NCBI GenBank assembly: GCA_002049455.2
Contig: KV918769.1
Location: 1 to 64,000 of the forward strand
Direction of reading: 5' to 3'
DNA length: 64,000 bases
Source: Porphyra umbilicalis
Lineage: Eukaryota > Rhodophyta > Bangiophyceae > Bangiales > Bangiaceae
This document shows positions 22,291 to 33,516 of this stretch, piece after piece (position 1 is the stretch's first letter; each line of letters starts with the position of its first letter). The notes beneath the pieces are model-generated. The model searched no databases and was not told where the DNA came from. It worked only from the letters and a program-made list of their open reading frames with translations. The position numbers and the translations under genes were made by a program.

Positions 22291-23439
22291 CACGCCTAGT
22301 TAAGGGCCAGTGTACCTGCTCTTCTGGGTTTTCAACAGGGTTGTCGCACCGGGTTGGCTGGTGCTTCAAATGGGACAGCTCATTGGCCGAAAGGGTAAGT
22401 GTCAGATCAGGCTTCCACTTTCCCGCGCAGAATGCAACGTGGACAATGACCTGGTGCCAGGAGCAAGGATTGTCAGACAGGCTCCACCTGACCCCTGCTC
22501 AGGCGTAAGGGGGAGTCGCCGGCTCCCGAGAGAAGCAAGACTGGGAGCTCCCCCTATACCAGCCCACTCAAACAGGGTGTGCAGAGCACGATTCTGCCGG
22601 GAAAAACAGGCCTTGACCACTTCCTATCCACATTCCGGCCCGTTATAGGCAGAAAAGCTCACCAGGTAGAGCTCGTGGCCTATCTTCTCTCTCGCCAGCG
22701 TTTTTGCTACTCCGTCTCCAGAATACTCTAGAGGCACCCCGTAGCTGCCATTTTTCCGCACAAGCGCCCCCAACTGACACCTACAGTCGTCGCTATGAGG
22801 ATTCCTCTTCGGACCTTCTTGACACATCTCCGATGCCAAGTGGTATGGGGTTGCATGGGCCGTTTCAGTGGGCATGTGCGGCCGTGGCGAAGGGGGGAGG
22901 GGTGAGTACGTTTTTCTCATGATGACATTTATCGAGGATGTCTTCTCCCACCACCCCTTCCCCACCTGTATTGCGCCCTACTGCACTCGCAACACACCCA
23001 GACCTAACTTACGTCTGGCCTTCATCAGCTTCCGCCATATTGTGTCCCCCCACAGAAAGACAGCAACCGCACGGTGATGACAAAGGCGTCATGCAAGTGC
23101 CTGCAGGCAAGAGGATCGACGGAGCACGAGCAAGACGTGATCCGCCCTGGATCACGTTTTTGACCGCTGCTGATCCATTCGGATCAACAGGCCCTCTCAC
23201 AGAGCCTGCACAGGCCTCTGAAAATTGGGTCGCGACCCGTCGCTTGCACGACTCACGTCTTCGGAGAGCTGCTGATCCACTGGCGTCAGAAGGTGCTCTC
23301 GCAGAGGCTACGGAGGTCTCCGAAAATTGGGTCGCGACCCAATTTTCTACGGACCACTGGATTTCTAACACGTCGCTCTGGAGCTTTCGAAACGACCGTG
23401 TAATGCTCAGACCCAGAAGAGCAGGCTTAACTAGGCGTG
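22291..23439. mobile_element. 1,149-bp insertion with 14-bp terminal inverted repeats inside the Tc1 transposase
   Basis: The left end CACGCCTAGTTAAG (22291-22304) is the perfect inverse of the right end CTTAACTAGGCGTG (23426-23439). It interrupts the transposase between Gly-Arg-Pro and the next domain. It is flanked by C runs on both sides (CCCC at 22287-22290, eight C from 23440), so a target duplication of C residues is likely but its length cannot be read. Frame restoration fits 1, 4 or 7 bp. No coding gene was recognised. It contains an imperfect direct repeat of about 105 bp, each copy carrying GGGTCGCGACCC. The superfamily is not identified. Confidence 0.65.
23322..23347. repeat. 26-bp perfect palindrome
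   Basis: GAAAATTGGGTCG followed by its exact reverse complement. A partial second copy (GAAAATTGGGTCGCGACCC) begins near 23219. It lies in the non-coding insertion of Tc1 element A. Confidence 0.8.
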
Positions 23440-24519
23440 CCCCCCCCTTCTTTCCTCCAGGGACATCCACTCCCTTGCCCGTACAGTCAAGGTCAACCGC
23501 GCTTCTTCCGTTGAGGAGATTACGCGACAGCTCAACGCTTCTCGGGCGAGGCTCGTCAGGCCCCGCACGGTGCAGCGGGCGATGAACAAGCTCAACTTTA
23601 TGTCCACCACGCCGGCCACCAAGCCCTGGGTATCAGACGTCAACAAGGTCAAGCGCGTGGCTTGGGCTAAGGAGCACTGCCATTGGGACGAGGATTGGAA
23701 CGAAGTTTTCTTCACAGACGAGTCGTCCTTCGAGGTCAAGCGCCCAAGCCGCGCGCGCGTGTGGCAGTCGGTCGGGGAGCGCTTCCAGCCGTCGTGTCTG
23801 CGTCTGTCTTTTAAGAGCGGGCGACAGAGCCCCATAGTTTGGGCAGGCTTCTCGGCTCATGGCCGCACCCCACTCCGCAGAGTCATCGGATCAATGAAAT
23901 CCGACCAGTACGAGGAGGTGCTGGCCGAGGACGTGTTTAACTACATCGTAGCCAACTACGGCGCCCCGGACGCGGCGTGGCTGCAGGAGGACCTGGCACC
24001 TTGTCACGCCTCCAAAAGGAGTATGGCTGCAAAGGTCGCGCTGGAGCTCAAGCCCATGCCGTGGATGGGACAAAGTCCGGACCTCAACCCAATTGAGAAC
24101 GCCTGGAACGAGCTTGACGGCCGCCTCCGCTCTCGCACGATGTCCCCCAAGAACTTGGACGAGCTGTTGGAAGCGCTGTGCGAGAAATGGAACGCCATTC
24201 CAGCCTCGTTCGTTACCTCCCACATCCAGTCGATGCCTCACCGAGTGCAAGCTGTCGTCGCCTCCAAGAGATTCGGCACCAAGTATTGAGCTGAAGGAAG
24301 TCGAGAAGGGATAGCCGGTTGAATGGGTTGACCAAAAACGTTTTCGTGCGTTGGAGACGGTCTTTTGCTGGTGATGGGGAGAGGGGGGTGAAGACTGTGT
24401 CGGCAAGGCCGGAACCGCTGCCTGCGCCAACGGCCTACAGGGGATGGAGGATCGAGTGACAAATTAAATTTCTGAGATTGACACGCAAAGTGGACGAACA
24501 ATTATGTCACCCGACTGTA

Positions 24520-25727
24520 GTGACCGCATCATTCGATGCGATTTGCATCAAATGATGCGAGTTTTTTACACCGCTTCTCTTGTTCTTCTAGGCCTCTGGT
24601 GCTCATTCTGACAACAGAAACGGACTCAGCAGCGTCTTTTTAGTCTCTGGGGAACTCGCGAGCATGCTGGCTCGAGAATAAGTAGGGTCTTGGCGCGAGT
24701 ATCTGAACATTCGTAGCGCATTCTCATCTTGCAGCGGCCTCTTACAGAACCGGCGCAATGGTCGACCACGCCACGCGCGGGCCCCCAGCGGCGTTCCTGG
24801 TGGGTCGTGGCATGCTTTCAGCTCTCTGAGCTTATGGTAGCGCCGTTACGCCGCCCCCCCCGCCCCCCTCACCGCTTTTTTTTTGCCTTACTGCCCGCCT
24901 CCCTGCTTGCCGCGCGCCCCTTTCCCCACCTCCGTGCCCCCCCAATGTTATTTCGCGCCTCTTGTACGTTGCAGCCCCTTCGTGAATGCACTTTGTGACC
25001 TATTCACCCCGCACCGCCACCCCACTGCCCCACCGCGACCCTCACGTCCCCTGCGTACCTGCCCTCCCCCCCTCCCTCTTCTCCCCCGACCCCCCCCCCC
25101 CTTCTTCCAACGCAGAGATTGCCTCTTGGTTCCTCAGGACCGACAAATACTAACAGCTGGCCACCCGCGAGACGCTCTTTGCATTTGTGCTGCAAACACA
25201 CCCGCTGGGCTGCGCCGTGTCTGCGTGTGCACCGACGGCATGGAAGTGGTGGCAGTGTCCGGGGGAGAGGAAGGCGTTGGGGGAGGTTGAAGGAATAAAC
25301 TTTTGGGGGACTTCTCTCCGCTGAGGAGCAGCGGGTGGGGCGGGGCGGGGCGTGGCGAGACGAGGTGGCGCGGAGCGTGTCGTGGCGGTCGCAGTGGGGG
25401 ATTTGGTCCCGCTGCGAGGGGTGTGGGCGACAGGCAGGCAGGCAGGCGGAGCGTGTGGCGTGCGGCGTCGGTGGACTTGAGCGAGTGCGCCTGAAACAGA
25501 GCAACGTCCATGGCTGCTTTTTCTCCTCGCCTCCCAACCCCCCCCCTCAACCAACAGACCGCCTCGCAGCCCCGCGCTCCCACCCCTCTGGTTTCACACC
25601 TGCGGCCGCGTCCGCCGCCGCTACCGCACGGCCCGCCTGCCCCCTGCGACAGACGCCGCCACACTCCTGCCCCCTCGTCCAATTTGGAGTAATTTGGTGC
25701 CCACAGACGGCAGCAGGGGCTCGTAGG
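24520..25727. other. Intergenic between Tc1 elements A and B
   Basis: No gene was recognised. The left end holds a nested inverted repeat, GCATCATTCGATGC...GCATCAAATGATGC (about 24527-24559). The rest is C-rich and then G-rich low-complexity DNA with CAGG repeats near 25432-25448. Confidence 0.4.
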
Positions 25728-25940
25728 TACAATCGATGGACAAAATCGTCCACCCACCCTAGGTTTGCCTGCCTTGCAGATCCGGACTTCAGAAAAATCT
25801 GGTGAAAACACGTCCAGGGAGATTAACAGGGCACATTTCGGGAGGTGAAGCGCCACCATGCCGAGACGCCTCGGGCTACTATAAACCGCCACCGACGGCG
25901 CCCAGGTTGCCAAGAAAACAAAAACCAAATCACCAGGACC

Positions 25941-26120
25941 ATGTCACCTCGCCCACGCACTTCCCTCACGCCCCAACAAGTTGCCACTATCAAGGATATG
26001 GTGATGAAAAACAACAGCAATGCGGCCATTGCGCAGGCAATCGACCTCAACAAGAGCACCGTTGCCTACGTCGCCAAATCCGTGCGAAGCGGCGCTGGGG
26101 CGGCTAAATTCGATGGTCGG
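25941..26120 (+). pseudogene. Tc1 transposase N-terminal fragment (element B)
   Basis: Starts MSPRPRTSLTPQQV at ATG 25941 and contains the helix-turn-helix NAAIAQAIDLNKSTVAYVAK. It runs to SGAGAAKFDGR, where the 5' gypsy LTR begins at 26121. Closely related to the first 60 residues of the element A transposase. The rest of the gene lies 10.2 kb downstream. Confidence 0.75.
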
Positions 26121-26513
26121 TGGAGCATGCCTTCGCCCGCAATTGGCAATTGCCACTGATAGCCCCCTTGACTGGCCAAAATCCACGTACTGTGCGAATT
26201 GGCCTGTGGCATGCCCTTTGGGGGGTTACTTCCGCATTGTTCATTTTTTTTATTGTTAGCTTGCTTGACCTATATGTATGCCGACGCTCAGTACGATCGT
26301 TTGTGGTCGGACGGTCGATCGACCGGTGCCGTCGTTTGTACTAAATCACCATGGGCGCGGGGTCGCCATCGTGTGCATCAGCCGGCTCCCCATCGGATAC
26401 CTTTCAACAAAAGGTTCTTCCTGCTCGCCTCGACGGCGATAGAACTCGCTTTATTGCTCGTCTATGGTCGGTCCAAATACACTGGAAATTGATCCAACGT
26501 TATCAACACCACA
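26121..26513 (+). repeat. 5' LTR of gypsy B
   Basis: 393 bp, ending ...CACCACA. It aligns over its whole length with the 3' LTR at 35972. They share GCCCCCTTGACTGGCCAAAA, TATATGTATGCCG, TCAACAAAAGGT and GATCCAACGTTA blocks, with many substitutions indicating age. Confidence 0.8.
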
Positions 26514-26515
26514 TT

Positions 26516-26532
26516 TGGTAGAGCAGCAGAGG
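26516..26532 (+). other. Primer-binding site of gypsy B
   Basis: TGGTAGAGCAGCAGAGG begins two bases after the 5' LTR. It differs at only two positions from the equivalent site of gypsy A (47013). The leading TGG pairs with a tRNA CCA end. The tRNA is not identified. Confidence 0.6.
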
Positions 26533-26789
26533 ATGCCCTCGCCTTCACCGTGCCTCGCGGCGCGGTGTTCCCGAGAACTTTCTTGCTGCCTCGTGGCATT
26601 GTAACGGTGTCGGTACGGTTGCCTGGCGCGCGGGACGCTTGCCATCGCCTTGTGGGCGTGGTGCCGGCAGCACCACGATTGTGATCTTCGCCTGGCGCGC
26701 AGGGCGTTTGCCACGTCGGAACAATTTGTTGTGGTCCCAGTATATCCACTGGTGGAACAGGCGGCAGTCGGCGCGGTAGAGATGGCAAG

Positions 26790-28316
26790 TTGCCAGCAGG
26801 CTACCGGCCGCCGGGCGGGGAACATGGCAACCCTGCCACCTCCGACGCCCCAGCGGACGGTGCTCCAACTCCTCCCATCCCTGCGGATCAAGCTGCCTCC
26901 GAGCAGTTGCAGGCGGTGGAGAACATGAAGGCGGCCGTTGAAGCACTTCAACGACGCCTGACGGCCCAATACCAGACTAACGAGTCTCTGGCGCGATCCA
27001 ATGACAAGCTGGTCGGCAACGTCGAGGCCCTGCACAAAGTTGAATCCTACGAGGAGGAACGCCGGGTGGCTAAGTCTCGCCGTCAGTCGGGAGACACGAC
27101 CGAGACTGTCATGAAGAAGGGAAAGGTGACCAGAGGCAAGTCCGTCCGACAGGACGATGCGGCTAACGCCGTGCCCTCCTCACCCTCCAATGATTCTGCC
27201 TCTGGGTCGAACCTGACGTCGTCTGACGACGTCAACTCCAACGTGACGGACACGTGCTCCTCGGATGATGGCCACGGGCCACCAGGCCCGTCGTCGCCCA
27301 CGAGTGGGTCCTCGCCGAGTGCCAGCTCAAGCGAGTCGGACGCAACAGCGCTCAAGCGCTCAGCGATCCCTATCAATCGGAAAGAGCGTCTCAAGAAAGC
27401 CTACAGGATCAAGGTGATCCGCCCGGCTAACAGCCGCTTCAAGACCCTCCTCGAATATAGGAGTAATTTTCTTCCTCAGACGTCAACTGACGTACACGCC
27501 TAAAGAGGCACAACGGTCTCACCTTCTCACCAAATGACCTTCCGCCGCGCGTGCGACGCGGCCGGACCGACTCACGGTCAGGCTCTTCCGCTCATGGTCT
27601 TCCGACTAGCCGGCAATGCCAAGATGGCATTCTCTGGTGCGCTAAAAAGCACCCTCAGACGAAAGCGGTACACCGTCCGTACATACCGGGATGCCGTCAA
27701 CTGGCTTCTTCCGAAGTACGCGACACACGCATCAATGCCTAACACCTACCAAGACATCATCATGATGAAGCAACAAGACAACGAGGCGCCCACGGCCATT
27801 GGTCACCGTGTGGAAACGCAGTGCGATCTGCTGAACGGTTTGTTCAACATCCAAGACGTTAAGGACGTCACCATCACGGGCCTTTCCGACTTGGTGCAAG
27901 CGCACGTCCGGGTCTTGAATGACCGGTTACCGGATCGAACTCTACCAGAGACGATTGTCACAGCCCAGCTGTACTGGGACAGCACCAACAAGCTACGCCT
28001 GACGCGCAAAATGACCCGCCCAACGGCGATCAAAGACACTGACGCGATACAGGACCAGCGGAAGACGATGGAACGACCGCTCACCCCGGTAAGCACGCCG
28101 CCGCCCCCTCGGACCGCTGCCCCGCAATCCAGCCGGGTCGACATCTGTTACAACTGTAAGAAGCCAGAGCACTTCGCTGCACAGCGTGCCGAATCGTACC
28201 GCCCTCGCGAACGTCACCAACCGCCCGTAGTCGTGCACGCGATAGCGGACGGCGACGCCGAGGATGACGCGACGAAAGATCCGGCCGAGGACATCAATGC
28301 CTCGAAAAACGCCTAG
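26790..28316 (+). pseudogene. gag of gypsy B, one in-frame stop
   Basis: An open frame broken by a single TAA at 27501-27503. The N-terminal part contains a predicted coiled-coil-like stretch (VENMKAAVEALQRRL...) and Ser/Asp-rich disorder. The second part is capsid-like (GNAKMAFSGALKSTL, YRDAVNWLLPKYA, RVETQCDLLNGLFNIQDV) and ends in a damaged zinc knuckle CYNCKKPEHFAAQ, in which the final Cys is lost. The true start is uncertain because no ATG opens the frame. Gag would form the particle and package RNA. It is followed by a -1 frameshift site into protease. Confidence 0.75.
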
Positions 28317-28345
28317 GCCGGGTGCCCGACTTGGGGTTGCCCGGC
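28304..28345 (+). promoter_or_regulatory. Probable -1 ribosomal frameshift signal, gag to pol, gypsy B
   Basis: G AAA AAC (28304-28310, gag codons AAA AAC) is a near-slippery heptamer; canonical would be A AAA AAC. The gag stop TAG follows at 28314-28316. The stem GCCGGG 28317-28322 with CCCGGC 28340-28345 starts 6 nt after the heptamer. The -1 frame is open across it into the protease. The geometry is identical to gypsy A. Confidence 0.55.
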
Positions 28346-28491
28346 GGGACGCGAAAGCGTACAGTGACAAGGTTGTTGTGCCGTGCCCTTCGGCACTTCA
28401 ACATCGCCGCTACGCTAGCATCATGCCTGCGTGTGATGCGGAGCTGCCGCCTTGTCTTAGACAAGGGCGCGGGGGTGAACAAATTACGCAC
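28322..28491 (+). pseudogene. Protease N-terminal part of gypsy B pol
   Basis: In the -1 frame relative to gag. It contains RLVLDKGAGVNKLR, an aspartic protease active site whose D-T/S-G has become D-K-G, so it is probably inactive. The reading stops at 28492, where the piggyBac-like element begins. The protease C-terminal part is at about 34239. Confidence 0.65.
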
Positions 28492-29080
28492 TAGTTTCTA
28501 TTCTGCCGGGGGACTCATTTGATACTTTTCCGCTCATTTGATCCTCATTTTTGGTGTCTGTTTTCGAGTGCTTTCAGACGTTCAAGATATATTCAAACTG
28601 CAGAAATGAGCTCAACGCAATCCCTTTACCCCTGAGCAGCCGCGGTGCATCTTGCCAAGCGAAGAAGTCACCCTGGGGCGCCTTTTTTCGCGCCCTGGGG
28701 CGGTTCCCGCCACTGAACGGGACCTCCAAAGACCACTCTCTGCCCGTGCCGTTCCTACTCTTCTCGCCCCGCGCGTGGAAGAATATCACCGTTTTGGCCC
28801 CCAAAAGCGCGGTCACGCATGGGCACCATTCCCCGGTTCTGGCCGGTCGAGGGGAGCGTGTTATATACGCGAGGGGGCAGCGCCCCTGGGAGCCCCTCCT
28901 CCCAAACTACCGTCACGTACCCACTGCATTCTCGTCCGCGCACTCGTCGCGCGGCCCTCCGTGCTGCTATCCCCCCCCCCACCCCCCCCCCCTCCCCTTG
29001 TTCTGTTCACTGCCTCCCCCTCCTGTATTGTTTTCCGCCTTCCCCTGCTGATCTGTTCTTCGCCCCGGCCAGCACGCACA

Positions 29081-29627
29081 ATGGGGGGGCGCAAGACCAC
29101 GGCCAAGGCTGTCGCCGGCCCGTTTCCTGTCCCACCTCCCCCTGCTGCCACAGCCCCCCCCCCGGCGGCGGCCGTTGCCGCCGCCCCTCCATTCCGCTTC
29201 CGCAGCGGCCTCCGCCGCCGCTGCCGCCCTCCAAGCCCCCCCTCCCCCCCCCCCTCCGCCTCTCTCGGTGCCGAAGAACAAGAGCAAGGCCGGCAACCCG
29301 CAGCTGGTCTTCGGCACGGCAGTGCGCACCAAGGCAGTAAACGTGATGAACCTCGTCGAGCTGAGCCGCTTCCGCGGCGCGCTGGCCAAGACGTGGCTGC
29401 ACAACGGCACGGTGCTGAAGGTGCTGCGCAGCAAGGGCAAGGGAGGCCGGAACCGGACGGGCCCACGCGTCAAGCTTGTGTGGCGGGGCAAGGTGTACAA
29501 TAAGGTGCATGCTTTGGCCAGTGTGTACGCGGGCCCAGCCCCCATGCACCAGCTCCTCATGGAGGTGTCAGCCACCAAGGAGGGATCGCCGGTGACGCAG
29601 GCGTCCCAGCCCGCTGGCGCGACGTGA
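29081..29627 (+). pseudogene. Leading ORF of the piggyBac-like element
   Basis: ATG 29081 (MGGRKTTAKAVAGPF) enters a Pro/Ala-rich region full of C runs. The conserved-looking part is in another frame: VPKNKSKAGNPQLVFG, then LSRFRGALAKTWLHNGTVL and VWRGKVYNKVHALASVYAG, ending at a stop just before a 23-C run (29628-29650). Its position directly before the transposase catalytic part suggests it is the N-terminal domain of the same transposase, separated by homopolymer errors or decay. I do not recognise it independently. Confidence 0.5.
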
Positions 29628-29727
29628 CCCCCCCCCCCCCCCCCCCCCCCGCCCCCATCTTTTTCCCGCCCGAGGCCATGCTCGGCACGATACTCTCCAG
29701 CCTGCGAGCGGGCGGGCGCCCACTTTC

Positions 29728-30984
29728 TTGCCGCTGGCAGGGGTTCCGGCGACGACAACAGCCCACGGGCAGCTTTTCAACGAGTTTGTCTTTGCCATGA
29801 ACTCCCACCGGGCAGCCCGCGTATCTCCAAGTGACCTAATTTGTGTCGAGGAATCCAGGTGTAAATGGTACGGTCAAGGAGGTCATTGGATTCTTCGCGG
29901 TCTTCCCATGTACGCTGCAATTGACGGCAAGTCCGAGAACGGATGTTAAATACAAGACACGGCATACGGTCGCAGCGGAAATATGCTCAACCTCAGCGTC
30001 GTGACGACCGCCGAGCACCACCAAGACACCGCAACGGGCCACGAGGACGACCTCCTGCATTGTAGTACCGTGTTGAAGAAGCAGGTGGCCCCGTGGGCCG
30101 GCACCAAGCGAGTGGTCTGTGCTGACTCGTACTTTGCGAGCGTCGCGACGGCAGAGCAGCTGCTCGCCATGGGCTTCCGATTCATTGGGTTCGTAAAAAC
30201 GGCGGCCAGGGGCTACCCAATGAGTACGCTTTGCGTGCTGCCGCTGGAGGAGCGGGGGAACACATCTCGTACACACACAGAACGGCTGACGGCGTGGCAG
30301 ACATGCTCGCCGTGCTGTGGGTCGACAAAGCGCGGCAATACTACGTCTCCATGGCGCTATTCACACTGCCTGGCAGGCCGTGTGACCGCGTGCGGTGACG
30401 TCAGGTGGGAGACCACGCGGAGCGCCTCGTTCTGGCTGTGTCACACCCGCTCGTGCTGGAGACACACTACCAGTGCTGCGCCCAACTCGAACGCTACAAC
30501 CGCTGTCGGCACGACGACTTGCGGCTGGAGCACAAGCTGCTCACACATGATTGGTCCATGCGCGTCAACTTCGCCCTGTCGGGCATGTGTGTCGTAGACG
30601 AATGGCTGCTGTACGCGGGCGCCCGCGGTCCGGCCGGTGGCGCTCACCCAGAACCAGGTTTGCGAGGACCATTCAGCGGAGCTGATCGACAACACCTACG
30701 ACTCCGTTGCTCTGCGGTAGCGTGGGGTGCCTGGCGCGGTGTCTTGATCCGGTGGAGCGCCAGTGATGTGCTTCGGCGTCGGTGTCCACCTTACACCAAC
30801 GCATAAGAGTCGGAAGGGGGACAGCGACCACCGCGCGCAGCGCCACTGCCGAGTCTGCAAAATCGTTCGGACCACACTTGTGTGCTCATCTTGCCGCGAT
30901 GGCACCGGCGGGGACCTGTTATTTTGTGGCCCCAAGATTGGCGCAGTTCGAAAATTTGTGCGGTTCTACGCACAAGGAGTGTGA
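29728..30984 (+). pseudogene. piggyBac-like transposase (DDE_Tnp_1_7), decayed
   Basis: Family blocks in order: SDLICVEESRCKWYGQGGHW and GLPMYAAIDGKSENGC; then a TAA replacing a Glu codon; LVTTAEH-type LSVVTTAEHHQDT; VVCADSYFASVATAEQLL with the catalytic Asp; and GFRFIGFVKTAARGYPM. After a frameshift come DKARQYYVSMALF, CCAQLERYNR and LTHDWSMRVNFALSGMCVVD. The end is a Cys-rich ribbon, CRVCK...CSSCRDG...FCGPK (about 30842-30933), as in piggyBac C-terminal zinc domains. At least one in-frame stop and two or more frameshifts make it non-functional. Confidence 0.8.
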
Positions 30985-33516
30985 CGCAATCGTAGATCTG
31001 TCAAGCACGTGCGTGCAAAGTGGAATTGATCCCCAGACGCCCCAGTCGCTCTCTCTGCTGCCGCTTGGGCACCATACCGTGCCGGAACAGGCGGGCTCGA
31101 CCGGAAAGAGGGGGGCTGTGGCCGAGAGTGCGAATGCGAATCAAGAGGAGTGTGAGCGAACTGAGCGGTAATGTTGTGGTGCGTCACCCTCAGTATGAAC
31201 CCACACCAATTTGATGCGCAACTTGAGCCCACTAATGCATGGCTTGACAGGCACTGATACGACACACAGTTCATCTTGTCCTTTTATTTACTTTATCAAA
31301 TGCAGTTGATTATCCATGTCGTATAAGGATGAGGATAGCACAGCTTCCGGGCAGCGATCTTATGTCAGGGGGATACAGTCAATCTTCACCCGTGTCCCGT
31401 CCGGCTCCTGGCACGAAGGCCTATGGACCGGATTCGGACGATCGAACCCCGTTTCACGAACCGGATGTAATTTGCACGCCCACCAGGAACGTGGAGTTGG
31501 AAATTAACATTCCGCCACCTGAGGATGCAAACCCGAAGCGCCGTCGCCGAATACCGCCGCTGCCCACGGACGCCGTCACTACTGCCGATCCCGTGGTCGC
31601 TGTCAATACTCACCATCCCCCCCCCCTCCCCCCCCCCCCGCTCATCTCCCCCCCCCCCCTCCGGCGTCCCAGCTGCCGCCAGTGCTGGGTCGGCGTGTCA
31701 TCTGCCCAAGCATGGGAATCCTATCACCCTAACCCATGTCAGCGGTAGGGTTGTTGGCGTCTTCACAAACTACGCTTCTGAGCCCCGGCGTGACCGTGCC
31801 GCTTGTGCCCCGCCCCGCCTCCCCCGCCCTTTTCACACGCGAGCCATGCGGATATGATGCAAACAAGGTCTTGCTCTCCCGCCCTCCTCCATTTTTACAG
31901 AGATACTGTAGGCCATCAACGCCCCTTGGGCGCTTGCCCTCACCCATCCCACTATGATGCCTACCACACCCCCGTCTGACTCCGCATCACCCGCCCAGCC
32001 CTATCTGCAACGCGCAATGCTTCATACAATCACAGAGGGTTGCAAGGATGCTCCGCTGCCTCTTGAACGCGCTCAGATGGTTGACTTGGCCTGGCGCAAG
32101 AGTGCCCCTCGAGAGGCTGACTTGGTCGGCAGCCGCCAACCATCGCTCGTCGATGGCGGCGCCGAAGGCGAAGCACCTACGTATGCCATGTGCAGGAGAT
32201 GAGGCAGAGCACATAATGAGTGCTGGAAGAGTCGGAAAAAAGGGTGGGCGGGGGGGGGGCAGGTAGGGGAGCGCAGACAAGGGCAAGAAAGCAGCACAGC
32301 GTCTACCACGCTAGCAAGAAAATGAAGCCACGAAAAAGCGGACACGTCCGTTCTCGGAGGGCTGAAGACCGGGAGGATGGTGTCCGCAAAATGAAAGAGA
32401 GCATTTAAGACCAGGCGCTGCCGATAAAGACAGGCCGCGCACTCGACCGCAGTCAGGTGAGCGGTGTGCAAGAGGGCGTGGCCGAGCAAAAGACGCCTGG
32501 AAGAACCACCCCACAGCAAATGCGGAAAATTCAGCGCAGGGTTCCTGTCAACAACGTCTCACAAGTCCGAGGAAGAACCCCATTTCGAGGCCACGATCGG
32601 CGTGTTTCGGTGTCTACAACCAAGCAGCGGCACAGACATCTGTTTTTCCACTGGGTGGAACATGGATGGAGACTGACTGAAAGAGCTCCTATCCGAGATA
32701 ACATAAGAGCTTATGTTAACAGCCCTAATGGATGTGTAAGTAGCGCTTAAGTTGGTTGTTGTACTTGTCGTCTTGTCTTCTTTTCTTCATAAAAGAAATG
32801 AATTCTTTTCTTGAATTCGATTTGTCGACTCTGGAGCCACGGCTTGTGCTACTCGTCTGACGAGTGCTGGGTTGCCCGCCCCGGGAGATTGCGAGGCTTC
32901 TCACCGCTTTCAGTCCCTCTGGGCGAGCCTTTGAGCGAGGCTACACCACCGCTGTCGTCACTTTGGCTCATCTACCGGAATCTATCAGAACTGCAGAGTC
33001 GCTTTCCACCGCTGCAGAGCAGAATCAGACCGTCCACAGCGTTGGAGAAAGAGAGAGTCAGGCGAGGAAGCATCACACGATGAGATGAGTGCCATACCAT
33101 AGAGACGGTGATTTCACGGCCCGTGTGTCGGTCTTTCAAGGAGGGGACCCCATGATGAAATTTTTCAGAGGCTCCTCTACCAGGAGATGTCGTGGCAGTG
33201 CCTTTTAGCACGAAACGGAGGAGGGGAGAGTCGGAGGGGTCATGCTTTACTCAGGCTGCTGAGCCCGTCGAGGCGCTTTTTGCATCAGGTCTTCCCGTAC
33301 GACGCTTCTCGAATGTAGGATAGTCATCTTGGGGAGTGGGCGTTGTCTCTGCACTTCGCGGTGTGGCGGGGAAAAGCACCAACATGTACTTGTAGCTGTC
33401 CCATCGGCCAATCTCCCACTCAGGTCGACCAAAATCGACGATTCTGGAGAAGCTCATTTAATTCTCACTCAAAGCTCATTTGGTCCTCACTCAAAGCTCA
33501 TTTGATCCGTCTTTGA
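30985..33516. other. Non-coding part of the piggyBac-like element
   Basis: No known domain. An open frame at 31329-31748 (+) encodes a Pro-rich product with PKRRRR and no recognisable fold. C runs at 31617-31662. It may contain further nested fragments. Confidence 0.35.

Larger units (their letters stand above)
22102..24289 (+). pseudogene. Tc1-type DD34E transposase, interrupted by insertion 22291-23439
   Basis: Tc1 transposases cut and paste at TA sites. The N-terminal part (ATG 22102, MAPRRRVSLTPNQV) has a helix-turn-helix with NGTIAKAIGVKKSTVAYFAK and ends at the Pro-coding triplet 22288-22290 just before the insertion. The frame resumes at 23441 (RDIHSLARTVKVNR...) and runs to the stop at 24287-24289. 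It contains a second HTH (PRTVQRAMNKL) and the catalytic residues FFTDESSFE, QEDLAPCH and PDLNPIENAW. There are 34 residues between the second Asp and the Glu, so DD34E. Apart from the insertion no stop or frameshift is seen, so the copy was probably functional until interrupted. Homologous to the decayed copy at 25.9/36.4 kb. Confidence 0.85.
21892..24517 (+). mobile_element. Tc1/mariner element A (2.6 kb) carrying its own insertion
   Basis: It is flanked by TA at 21890-21891 and 24518-24519. The left end CAATCGATTGACAAAACCG and the reverse complement of the right end CAGTCGGGTGACATAATTG align as imperfect terminal inverted repeats, continuing through a shared GTCCAC and TGC block. Between them lies a Tc1-type transposase gene in the + direction, interrupted by a separate 1,149-bp insertion. 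Subtracting that, the element is about 1.48 kb, a normal Tc1 size. Confidence 0.8.

Noticed and set aside
22291-23439. Spliceosomal intron in the Tc1 transposase
   Set aside because: The boundaries are perfect inverted repeats and lack GT...AG ends.
28981-29000. CRISPR-like or microsatellite signal in C-rich tracts
   Set aside because: Only homopolymer-rich low complexity is present; no repeat-spacer periodicity exists anywhere in the window.
29175-29627. Ribosomal protein (L35a-like) call for the basic ORF before the piggyBac transposase
   Set aside because: On comparison with the remembered eL33 pattern the motifs do not match, and its position inside the transposon fits a transposase N-terminal domain.
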